A stretch of 64,000 bases of DNA, taken from positions 1 to 64,000 of the forward strand of contig JAWKIW010000006.1 of the NCBI GenBank assembly GCA_041394145.1, given 5' to 3'. The translations under genes were made by a program, and so were the position numbers. This DNA comes from JAWKIW01 sp041394145. GTDB taxonomy: Bacteria > Actinomycetota > Acidimicrobiia > Acidimicrobiales > Acidimicrobilacustridaceae. The notes below the pieces were generated by a model. The model had not been told where the DNA came from. It did no database searches and saw only the letters and a program-made list of their open reading frames with translations. Shown here one piece after another: positions 38,023 through 45,486 of this stretch. Positions within the stretch are counted from its first letter, which is position 1. Each line of letters starts with the position of its first letter.

Positions 38023-38505
38023 ATGATCGAGATGGAGCTCATCGGCGTGCGGGTCGAGCTGCCGACGAACAACCCGATCGTCCTGCTCAAGGAGACGACG
38101 GGCCGCGGCCGCGTCCTGCCGATCTTCATCGGCGGCCCCGAGGCCACCGCCATCGCCCTCGCCCTCGACGGCGTGGAGACCCCACGACCGATGACCCACG
38201 ACCTCATGGTGACGCTGCTCGGCGACCTCGGCGCCCGCCTCGATCACATCGTGGTGACCGACCTCTCGGAGGGGACCTTCTTCGCCGAGCTCCACCTGCA
38301 GACGTCGGCGGGGGAGCGCACGATCTCGAGCCGGCCGTCCGACGCCATCGCCCTGGCCGTGCGCGTCGGGGCCCCGATCTTCGCCGAGGAGCACGTCGTC
38401 GACGAGGCTGCCGCCCCGGTGGAGGACGAGGACGAGCGCGAGGACATGGTGGAGGAGTTCCGCCGCTTCATCGAGAACGTCGATCCCGAGGACTTCGCCT
38501 CCTGA
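38023..38505 (+). CDS. DUF151 bifunctional nuclease-family protein
   Basis: 160 residues of the bifunctional nuclease (BFN/DUF151) family, Rv1829-like: MELIGVRVELPTNNPIVLLKE, VLPIFIGGPEATAIA, RPMTHDLM and SSRPSDAIALAVR. Plant homologues act as nucleases; the bacterial role is unsettled. The acidic tail (EDEDEREDMVEEF) is usual. Synteny with ftsR supports the assignment. Confidence 0.9.
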   Translation: MIEMELIGVRVELPTNNPIVLLKETTGRGRVLPIFIGGPEATAIALALDGVETPRPMTHDLMVTLLGDLGARLDHIVVTDLSEGTFFAELHLQTSAGERTISSRPSDAIALAVRVGAPIFAEEHVVDEAAAPVEDEDEREDMVEEFRRFIENVDPEDFAS

Positions 38506-38530
38506 GCGACGGCGTCCGCCGTCTCACCCC

Positions 38531-39571
38531 ATGGCGAAGCTGCGCCGCCGCCCCCGCCCGGTCGACGCCGGCCATCACGACCCGTGGCGCCGGCTCCGCT
38601 TGAGCGTCGCCCTCCTGGCGGTGGTGCTCGTGGCCGGCACCTTCGGCTACCTGCTGCTCGGCCTCGGACCGGTCGATGCGATGTACCAGACGGTGACGAC
38701 CGTGAGCACCGTCGGGTTCCGGGAGGTCGGCGAGACCACCGGCGCCTGGAAGGCCTTCACCATGGTGCTCATCCTGGCGGGGGTGGGTGTGGCGCTCTAC
38801 ACCCTCACGGTCCTGCTCGAGGTGATCGTGGAGGGTCGCCTCACCGACCACCTCTGGAGGCGGCGCATGCAACGCGACATCGCAGCGATGAACGAGCACG
38901 TGATCGTGGCCGGGTGCGGTCGCCTCGGCCGGGCGATCACCCGGGCGGTGGCCAACTCCGGTCACGAGGTGGTCGTGGTCGACCGGGACGCGGAGCGGCT
39001 CGCGGCGATGGGCCAGCCGTTCGTGCTGGGTGACGCCACCGAGGACGACGTGCTCGTCGCCGCCGGGATCGACCGAGCCGCCACCTTGGTGGCGGCGGTG
39101 ACCACCGATGCGGACAACCTCTACGTGACCTTGAGCGCTCGGTCCCGGCGTCCCGACCTGTTCATCATCGCCCGGGCCCGGCAGGAGACCGCCGAGGACA
39201 AGCTGCGGCAGGCGGGAGCCAACCGGGTGGTGAACCCCCAGTCGCTGGGTGGGGCGCGCGTGGCGGCGATGGCGGTGCAGCCCCACGTCGCCGACTTCCT
39301 CGACGTGGTGATGCACGACGGGTCCCTCGAGTTCCGACTCGAGGAGGTGGCGGTGCCGAGCGACTCACCCCTCGCCGGGCTCGACCTGCGCACGTCCCAG
39401 CTGCGCGACCGGACCGGTGCCATGGTGCTGGCGCTGCGGGCACCCGACGGCGCCTTCGTCACGAACCCGCCGCCCGAGGCACGCATCGAGCCCGGTCACG
39501 TGCTCATCGCCATCGGCACCCGGGACCAGCTGGGCGCCCTGGCCGCGGCGGTCGTCGGCGACGGTCGTTGA
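38531..39571 (+). CDS. two-helix potassium channel with RCK (TrkA-N) domain
   Basis: 346 residues. The first membrane helix is near residues 24-46, followed by a pore loop with the selectivity filter TTVSTVGF, then the second helix near 75-100 and a cytosolic RCK domain (VIVAGCGRLGR, VVDRDAERLAAMG) with a TrkA-C-like end. It is a ligand-gated K+ channel of the MthK type. TVGF instead of TVGY is common in bacteria. It lies between DUF151 and the MerR gene, where mycobacteria have none. Confidence 0.9.
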   Translation: MAKLRRRPRPVDAGHHDPWRRLRLSVALLAVVLVAGTFGYLLLGLGPVDAMYQTVTTVSTVGFREVGETTGAWKAFTMVLILAGVGVALYTLTVLLEVIVEGRLTDHLWRRRMQRDIAAMNEHVIVAGCGRLGRAITRAVANSGHEVVVVDRDAERLAAMGQPFVLGDATEDDVLVAAGIDRAATLVAAVTTDADNLYVTLSARSRRPDLFIIARARQETAEDKLRQAGANRVVNPQSLGGARVAAMAVQPHVADFLDVVMHDGSLEFRLEEVAVPSDSPLAGLDLRTSQLRDRTGAMVLALRAPDGAFVTNPPPEARIEPGHVLIAIGTRDQLGALAAAVVGDGR

Positions 39572-39607
39572 CGCCGACGGGTGCGGGCGCCTACCCTGCA
39601 CCTCCGG

Positions 39608-39709
39608 TCACACCGTCGTAATTCCGCGGGTGTGAGCGTCACGGTGACGTGGTGATCGACCTTCACCGTTCGAGATGTGGCAGCACCTGACCCTCGACCG
39701 CAGGGTCAG
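39608..39709. promoter_or_regulatory. three dyads upstream of the MerR gene
   Basis: The 188-nt gap before the MerR gene holds TCACACC...GGTGTGA (39608-39635, 14-nt spacer), CGTCAC-G-GTGACG (39637-39649) and CTGACCCT...AGGGTCAG (39687-39709, 7-nt spacer, perfect). They are candidate operators for the MerR protein or its partners; the first could also end the upstream transcript. Confidence 0.5.
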
Positions 39710-39759
39710 CACGGAGCCGGGGCGACGATCGCCCACCGGCGCAGCTGGGAGCACGGACC

Positions 39760-40248
<489 letters not shown>

Positions 40249-40251
40249 CCC

Positions 40252-40752
40252 ATGGTCCCGGGTGACGCGCCGGCCGGCGCCCTGCCGCACGAGCGGGTGA
40301 CGTTCGCCCACAACGCCGAGCGCCAGCTGGCCATGCTGCTCGACTTCTACGGGATCGCCTGGGCCTACGAGCCGACGACGTTCGTGCTGGAGCGCGACGG
40401 CGACGGCAACCCCCGGTCGGCGTTCACGCCCGACTTCCACCTGCCGGACCACGACCGCTACCTCGAGGTCACGACGCTGCGCCAGCCGCTGGTGACCCGC
40501 AAGCACCGCAAGCTGCGTCGCCTGCGCGAGCTTCACCCTGAGGTGGAGGTCAAGGTCGTCTACCAGCGGGACTACCTGCACCTGCTGGTCACCTACGGCC
40601 TCGAGCCGCCGCAGCAGCTCGACGGCCTGGTCGGCCGCGCCGGTGCGCCGGCCACCGAGCCGGTCCCCTCGCTGCTCGAGCTCGGCACCGTCGCCCGCCC
40701 GAGCCGCGCCCAGCGGCGGCTGGCCGCTCCACCAGCACGTCGCGCCGGCTGA
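40252..40752 (+). CDS. PD-(D/E)XK nuclease-like protein of unknown role
   Basis: 166 residues. The pattern FTPDFHLPD followed by YLEVTTL and then basic RKHRKLRRLREL resembles the PD-(D/E)XK core, with PD and E in place. The usual lysine after E-V is replaced by Thr, although lysines occur soon after. It may be a degenerate or alternative-lysine nuclease. ATG 40252 is 4 nt after the MerR stop, so co-expression is likely. The C-terminal 40 residues are basic and low in complexity. Confidence 0.6.
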   Translation: MVPGDAPAGALPHERVTFAHNAERQLAMLLDFYGIAWAYEPTTFVLERDGDGNPRSAFTPDFHLPDHDRYLEVTTLRQPLVTRKHRKLRRLRELHPEVEVKVVYQRDYLHLLVTYGLEPPQQLDGLVGRAGAPATEPVPSLLELGTVARPSRAQRRLAAPPARRAG

Positions 40753-40912
40753 CCCGACCGTCGCGACCGCGGCGCGGCCGCGACGCACCGACCTCCCGCC
40801 CGGCGGGGGAGGGTCGGTCGATGCCGTGCCGCCGCCGTCGTGCCGGCCGTGCCGCCCAGCGTGCCGGTGCGAGCGCCGAGCCGTCCGCGGTGGACCATCC
40901 ACCCCCACCATC

Positions 40913-40943
40913 TGAACGTGGTTCAGACTATGAACATGGTTCA
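40913..40943. promoter_or_regulatory. tandem operator overlapping the TetR start codon
   Basis: TGAAC-GTG-GTTCA (40913-40925) and TGAAC-ATG-GTTCA (40931-40943) are two perfect 5-bp dyads with centres 18 bp apart. The second contains the start codon of the TetR gene, so self-repression is expected. The rest of 40753-40912 holds no gene that I can support. Confidence 0.8.
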
Positions 40944-41700
40944 TCTGCGAGCCGTGGCCGACGACCGCCGGGCGCGGGCGCGCGACGAGAAGCGCCAGCG
41001 GATGCTGGCGGCGGCAGGGCGGGTGATCGACCGCGACGGCCTCGACGGCGTCACCATGCAGGCCGTCGCCGACGAGCTCGACGCCGCCGTGGGCACGCTC
41101 TACAACTACTTCCCGTCGAAGGCGGCGCTGGTGGCGGCGCTGCGGGGTCAGGCCGTCGACACCCTCCGGGCGTCGCTGCAGACCGCGTCGCACCGATGGG
41201 ACGAGGACCTCGGCGGTGAGGACCTCGACCCGATCACCGACGTGCTGGTGCGGCTCTGCGCGTTCGGCGCGTTCTTCGGTGCGGCGTCGGTGGTCTACGC
41301 GGACGAGTTCCAGCTCCAGCGGCTGCTGCTGTCGGAGAAGGTGTCGCTCTCGTCCCGTGGCGAGGTGCTGGCCGCGCTCGAGATCGTCGACCGGCTGCTG
41401 GCGGCACCGGCGGAGCTGCTCGACCGGGCCGTCGCGCTCGAGGCGCTCGAGCCGGCCGACGACCGCGAGCGGGCCCTGGTGTGGGTGGCGGCCATGAACG
41501 GCGTGCTGCTGCTGGATCAGCTGTCGACGGTCGACCGGCACCTGTTCCGGGCCCAGCACCTGGCCCGGTCGCTGACGCACGACCTGCTGACCGGCTGGGG
41601 CGGGGACCGGGCCGACGTGGAGGTGGCGGCCAGCCACGTCGAGCGCCTGGCGGCCCTCGGCCCGATGGCGCCGCCGATCGAGGGACCGGTGATCCGGTGA
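40930..41700 (+). CDS. TetR-family transcriptional regulator
   Basis: 256 residues. The HTH is VTMQAVADELDAAVGTLYNYFPSKAALVAAL, an almost textbook TetR_N. The ligand-binding part is long and leucine-rich with no obvious family. ATG 40930 or ATG 40936 both lie inside the tandem dyad. The stop overlaps the GTG of a secreted membrane protein, which is probably co-regulated. Confidence 0.92.
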   Translation: MNMVHLRAVADDRRARARDEKRQRMLAAAGRVIDRDGLDGVTMQAVADELDAAVGTLYNYFPSKAALVAALRGQAVDTLRASLQTASHRWDEDLGGEDLDPITDVLVRLCAFGAFFGAASVVYADEFQLQRLLLSEKVSLSSRGEVLAALEIVDRLLAAPAELLDRAVALEALEPADDRERALVWVAAMNGVLLLDQLSTVDRHLFRAQHLARSLTHDLLTGWGGDRADVEVAASHVERLAALGPMAPPIEGPVIR

Positions 41701-42041
41701 GGACCGTGGCGCGGCCGGTGGTGGCCGCGGCGGTGGCGGTGCTGATCGGCCTGTCGTCGATCGGTGCCGGCGCCGTGGTCCTGGAGACCGCCTTCGCCCG
41801 ACCGGCGACGGCCCAGGAGGCGGACCGTCCCCCCGGGGAGCCCTGCGTGCCCGGAGCCTCCCTGCCCCAGCCCGGCGAACCGCCGAACGGCCCCTCACCG
41901 GTCGGTCGCTGCGAACCGTCGTCGAAGCGCCGCGTGGTCGACTCGGCGGTGTGGATCCTGACCCTGGCTGCGCTCGTCGGCGTGGTCGTGGTCGGAGTGG
42001 TCCTGGTGCGGCGAGACCGGCGTGCCGGTCGGACGGCGTGA
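41697..42041 (+). CDS. small membrane protein with signal peptide and C-terminal helix
   Basis: 114 residues: an N-terminal hydrophobic segment ending in a likely cleavage site (FARPATAQEA), a short Pro-rich outside region with two Cys (GEPCVPG and GRCEPS), and a C-terminal helix (WILTLAALVGVVVVGVVLV) with a basic tail. It is not a recognised family. Coupling to the TetR gene (GTGA overlap) suggests that it is a target of, or partner to, that regulator. Confidence 0.6.
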   Translation: MRTVARPVVAAAVAVLIGLSSIGAGAVVLETAFARPATAQEADRPPGEPCVPGASLPQPGEPPNGPSPVGRCEPSSKRRVVDSAVWILTLAALVGVVVVGVVLVRRDRRAGRTA

Positions 42042-42055
42042 CCCGCACCGCTCGT

Positions 42056-42061
42056 TAGTCT
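42056..42061 (+). promoter_or_regulatory. -10 box of a probable leaderless gcvT transcript
   Basis: TAGTCT lies 6 nt before ATG 42068. Confidence 0.45.
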
Positions 42062-42067
42062 GCGCCG

Positions 42068-43143
42068 ATGACCGACGCCGACCTCCGCCGCTCGCCGCTC
42101 GACGCCGCCCATCGGGCGCTGGGGGCCAAGCTGGTCCCGTTCGGGGGCTGGGACATGCCGCTCAGCTACCCCGAGGGCACGCTGGCCGAACACCGGGCGT
42201 GCCGGCACGACGCGGTCGTGTTCGACGTGAGCCACCTGGGCACCGTGCGGGTGACCGGACCCGACGCCTACGCCGGGCTCCAACGGGCCCTCACCAACGA
42301 CCTCGGGAAGGTGGCGCCGGGGCGGGCCCAGTACACGCACCTGCTCGATCCCGGCGATGCCTCGGTCCTCGACGACATCATCGTGTGGTGGCGCTCGGCG
42401 GAGGCCTTCGACGTGATGCCGAACGCGTCGAACACCTCCCGGGTCACCGACGCGCTCGCCGAGAGCGGCGTCGACGGGGTCGACGTGACCGCCGGGCGCG
42501 CCGTGCTGGCGGTGCAGGGGCCCGCCGCCCGCCAGAAGCTGGCGGCGGTCAGCCCGGCGGCGGCCGAGGTGGGACGGTTCCGCGTGGTCGAGGTCGACTG
42601 GGACGGCGTGGGCTGCGTGGTGGCCGGCACCGGGTACACCGGTGAGGACGGCGTCGAGATCGCCGTGCCGGCCGAGGAGGCGGGCCGGCTCTGGGACGCC
42701 GTGCTGGCCGCCGGGGTCACCCCGGCGGGGCTCGGGGCCCGCGACACCCTGCGGTTGGAGGCCGGCCTGCCGCTGCACGGCCACGAGCTCGGGCCCGGCA
42801 TCACGCCCCTGCAGGCCGGGCTGGGCTGGGTGGTGTCCTGGGACAAGGGCGAGTTCCGCGGCCGGTCGCCGCTGGCGGCCGAGAAGGAGCGGGGCGTCGC
42901 GCGTCGCCTCCGTGGCCTCGTCACCGAGGGCCGTCGCCCGCCTCGGGCCGATCAGGTCGTGCGGCGCGACGGTCTCGACGTCGGGGTGGTGACGAGCGGG
43001 AACTTCTCGCCCGAGCTCGGACACGGGATCGCCCTGGCGTTCGTGCCGCCCGACGTGGCCGAGGGCGACGAGCTCGTCATCGACGCCGCGGTGCGGAGCT
43101 GGCGGCCCGGGTCGTCGCCACCCCGTTCGTGACCAAGCGCTGA
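42068..43143 (+). CDS. gcvT: glycine cleavage system T protein (aminomethyltransferase), one frame break
   Basis: 358 residues: LVPFGGWDMPLSY, FDVSHLGTVRVTG, GYTGEDGVEI and LGARDTLRLEAGLPLHGHEL, then the C-terminal barrel. It transfers the methylene unit to tetrahydrofolate. The main frame ends 12 nt early at 43132. A single lost base near 43096 restores the standard C-terminus ELAARVVATPFVTKR with TGA 43141-43143. Its tail overlaps the tail of the convergent lipoprotein gene as currently framed. It is separated from gcvP by about 2.3 kb and lies on the opposite strand. Confidence 0.93.
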
Positions 43144-43631
43144 GGGACCGCGCCGCCCGTCGCGGCGGCGGCGAGCGTCGGCAGCTCAGCCGCCGAGACC
43201 GCCGAGCTCCCCTCGAGCTGGTCGAGCTCCCGTTCCAGCGACGACACCGTCTGGTCCGGTGCGGTGGTGGTCGGTCCTCCGGCGGCCGCCGGCGCGGCGC
43301 CCGGTGCCGGCGGGCGTCCGTCGGCGCCGGGAGCGGACGGGGTGGTCGCCGGCAGGGACGTCGAGGCCGCCGCCGACCGGCTCGCGGGTGTCGAGGTGGT
43401 GGTCGTCGGGCCCGGCTCGGTGGTCGTCGGGCCCGGGTCCGCGGTCGTCGACGACGATGCGAGGGGGACCGTCGAGCCGGCCGTCGTCGACGGCGACACC
43501 GACGACGTGGGCACGGGACCGGGCTCCGCCGCCGGCGTCGACGTCGACGTGCAGCCGGCGGCCACGAGCGCCGCCAGGCCCGTGGCGGCGACTGCCGTCA
43601 CGGGCCGGCGGGCCCATCGGGTCGAGGTCAC
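43077..43631 (-). CDS. Thr/Pro-rich lipoprotein
   Basis: 184 residues as read: lipoprotein signal with LVAAGC, a long Ser/Thr/Pro linker, then a short heptad-like segment VSSLERELDQLEG. The last 60 codons may be an artefact: a one-base loss in gggg near 43206 would instead end the protein as LEGELGGLGG at 43186, which also avoids overlapping gcvT. GTG 43631 overlaps the stop of the next gene upstream (GTGA). Function unknown. Confidence 0.55.
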   Translation of the reverse strand: MTSTRWARRPVTAVAATGLAALVAAGCTSTSTPAAEPGPVPTSSVSPSTTAGSTVPLASSSTTADPGPTTTEPGPTTTTSTPASRSAAASTSLPATTPSAPGADGRPPAPGAAPAAAGGPTTTAPDQTVSSLERELDQLEGSSAVSAAELPTLAAAATGGAVPQRLVTNGVATTRAASSAPRRR

Positions 43632-43975
43632 GTCGAGGCGCAGGCCTTGGCCAGGCGGTCCTGCATCGCGTCGAGGCGGGCCTGGATCTTGGCGATGCGG
43701 TCGAGCGCCGTGTCGATGCGGGCGACCAGGTCGGCGCGACCGGCGGCCTCGGCCTTGCCCCGAGCGTCGCTCAGCTTGGCGGTGAGCGTGCCGAGGCGGG
43801 TCTCGATCTGGGCCAACCGGGCCTCGATCTCGCCCTCGTGGGCGCAGATCCGGGCCTTCACGGCGCCGGGGTCGGGTCGGGTGGTCTCGGCGCCGGCGAC
43901 GCCGCTCATGCCGGCGGCGCCCATCGTGAGGCTGCCGGCGAGCACGGCGCCGGCAACGGCCTTGCGCAGGTCCAT
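43628..43975 (-). CDS. small secreted coiled-coil protein
   Basis: 115 residues: signal peptide (ending GVAGAETT) then a helical region with regular Leu/Ile heptads, rich in Arg/Ala (RLAQIETRLGTLTAKLSD and RIAKIQARLDAMQDRLAKAC). ATG 43975 is fixed by a strong AGGAGGAGG site. It is coupled to the lipoprotein gene. An envelope-associated structural role is possible; no family is recognised. Confidence 0.65.
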   Translation of the reverse strand: MDLRKAVAGAVLAGSLTMGAAGMSGVAGAETTRPDPGAVKARICAHEGEIEARLAQIETRLGTLTAKLSDARGKAEAAGRADLVARIDTALDRIAKIQARLDAMQDRLAKACAST

Positions 43976-44081
43976 GGGGGATCCTCCTCCTGGTGGTCGT
44001 GCCCGCACCTTCGGCGCGACATGTGAGGAGGGTGTGAGGAGCCGATGAGCGGTGCCGGAGGCCGCGGACCCGGCTCCGCGG

Positions 44082-45473
44082 TCAGTCGACGCGGACCCGC
44101 TCGCCGTAGGCGGGCACGACCATGTTCCAGCCGAGCTCGCCGGCTGCGTCCCCGGCCAGGGCGGCGGCCGCCTCGGGTTCTCCGTGCACGACGTAGCAGG
44201 CCTCGGGTGGTTCGTCGGCGGTGCCGAGCCACGCCACCAGCTCGGCCGCGTCGGCGTGCACCGAGAACGACGGGAGGTCGACGACCTCGGCCCGCACCGG
44301 GATGTAGTGGCCGAGCAGCTTGACCTGGCGGGCGCCGTCGGCGAGCTGGCGACCCCGGGTCTGGGCGGCCTGGAACCCGACGAGGATCACGGTGTTGCGG
44401 TGGTCGGGGAGGTAGCGGCGCAGGTGGTGCAGCACCCGCCCGCCGGTGGCCATGCCCGAGGCCGACACGATGACCGCGGGGTAGGCGAGCTTGTCGAGCT
44501 CCATCGACTCCTCGACCGTGCGCACCGCCGTGACGTCGCGCAGCCCGAAGGGATCGCCGCCGTCGGACACCTCGGGCCGCACGTCGCCGTCGCCGTCGCG
44601 CACGGCGGCCCGGTAGACGTCGAGCGCTGCCAGGGCCATCGGGCTGTCGACGAACACGGGCAGCTCGGGGATGGCACCGGACTCCCGCAGCCGGCGCAGG
44701 TGCACGAGCAGGACCTCGGTGCGGTCGACGGCGAAGGCGGGGATCACGACCTTGCCACCCCGCTCGGCGGTGCGCGAGATGGCGGCGGCCAGGCGCTCGA
44801 GGGCGCCCTCGTCGTCGTGGCGTCGGTTGCCGTAGGTCGACTCGACGAGCACCACGTCGGGGCGACCGAGCGGCGTGGGCGGCACGAGCAGCGGGTGGGC
44901 GGGCCGGCCCAGATCACCGGAGCACGTGACGGTGCGGGGGCCGTGGCGGGTCTCGACGGTGAGGTGGACGATCGACGAGCCGAGGATGTGGCCGGCCGGG
45001 TCGAGGCGGACCCGCACGCCGTCGGCCACGTCGATGTCGGTGCCGAACGGGGTCGGCCGCAGGCGGGTGCAGGCCGTTCGAGCGTCGTCCTCGGTGTACA
45101 GCGGCAGGGCCGGGTGGTGCTTCGAGTAGCCCCGGCGGTTGGCGTAGGCGGCTTCCTCCTCGTGGAGGTGGCCGCTGTCGGGCAGCACGATGCCGGCGAG
45201 CTCGACGGTGCCGTCGCTGGCGTGGACGGTGCCGGCGAAGCCGTCGCGCACCAGCGCGGGCAGGTAGCCGCAGTGGTCGACGTGGGCGTGGGTGAGCACG
45301 ACGGCGTCGACCGAGGCCGGATCCACGGGGAAGGGCGCCCAGTTGCGCAGGCGCAGCTGCTTCTCGCCCTGGTACAGGCCGCAGTCGACCAGCACGCGGG
45401 CCGTGTCGGTCTCGAGCAGGAACCGGCTGCCGGTGACGGTCCCGGTGGCGCCGAGGAAGGTGAGGGTGGCCAT
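44082..45473 (-). CDS. MBL-fold/beta-CASP metallohydrolase (RNase-like)
   Basis: 463 residues. The zinc-binding motif THAHVDHCG, the later SGDLGRPAHP and the beta-CASP blocks ESTYGNRRH, IPAFAVDRTE and SASGMATGGRVLHHL identify an RNA-processing exo/endonuclease of the archaeal-CPSF-like type. It ends with FSVHADAAELVAWL, the typical C-terminal His motif. Starts 13 nt downstream of the gcvP stop on the same strand, so it may be co-transcribed with gcvP. Confidence 0.92.
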   Translation of the reverse strand: MATLTFLGATGTVTGSRFLLETDTARVLVDCGLYQGEKQLRLRNWAPFPVDPASVDAVVLTHAHVDHCGYLPALVRDGFAGTVHASDGTVELAGIVLPDSGHLHEEEAAYANRRGYSKHHPALPLYTEDDARTACTRLRPTPFGTDIDVADGVRVRLDPAGHILGSSIVHLTVETRHGPRTVTCSGDLGRPAHPLLVPPTPLGRPDVVLVESTYGNRRHDDEGALERLAAAISRTAERGGKVVIPAFAVDRTEVLLVHLRRLRESGAIPELPVFVDSPMALAALDVYRAAVRDGDGDVRPEVSDGGDPFGLRDVTAVRTVEESMELDKLAYPAVIVSASGMATGGRVLHHLRRYLPDHRNTVILVGFQAAQTRGRQLADGARQVKLLGHYIPVRAEVVDLPSFSVHADAAELVAWLGTADEPPEACYVVHGEPEAAAALAGDAAGELGWNMVVPAYGERVRVD

Positions 45474-45486
45474 CGTCGCAGGGCGG

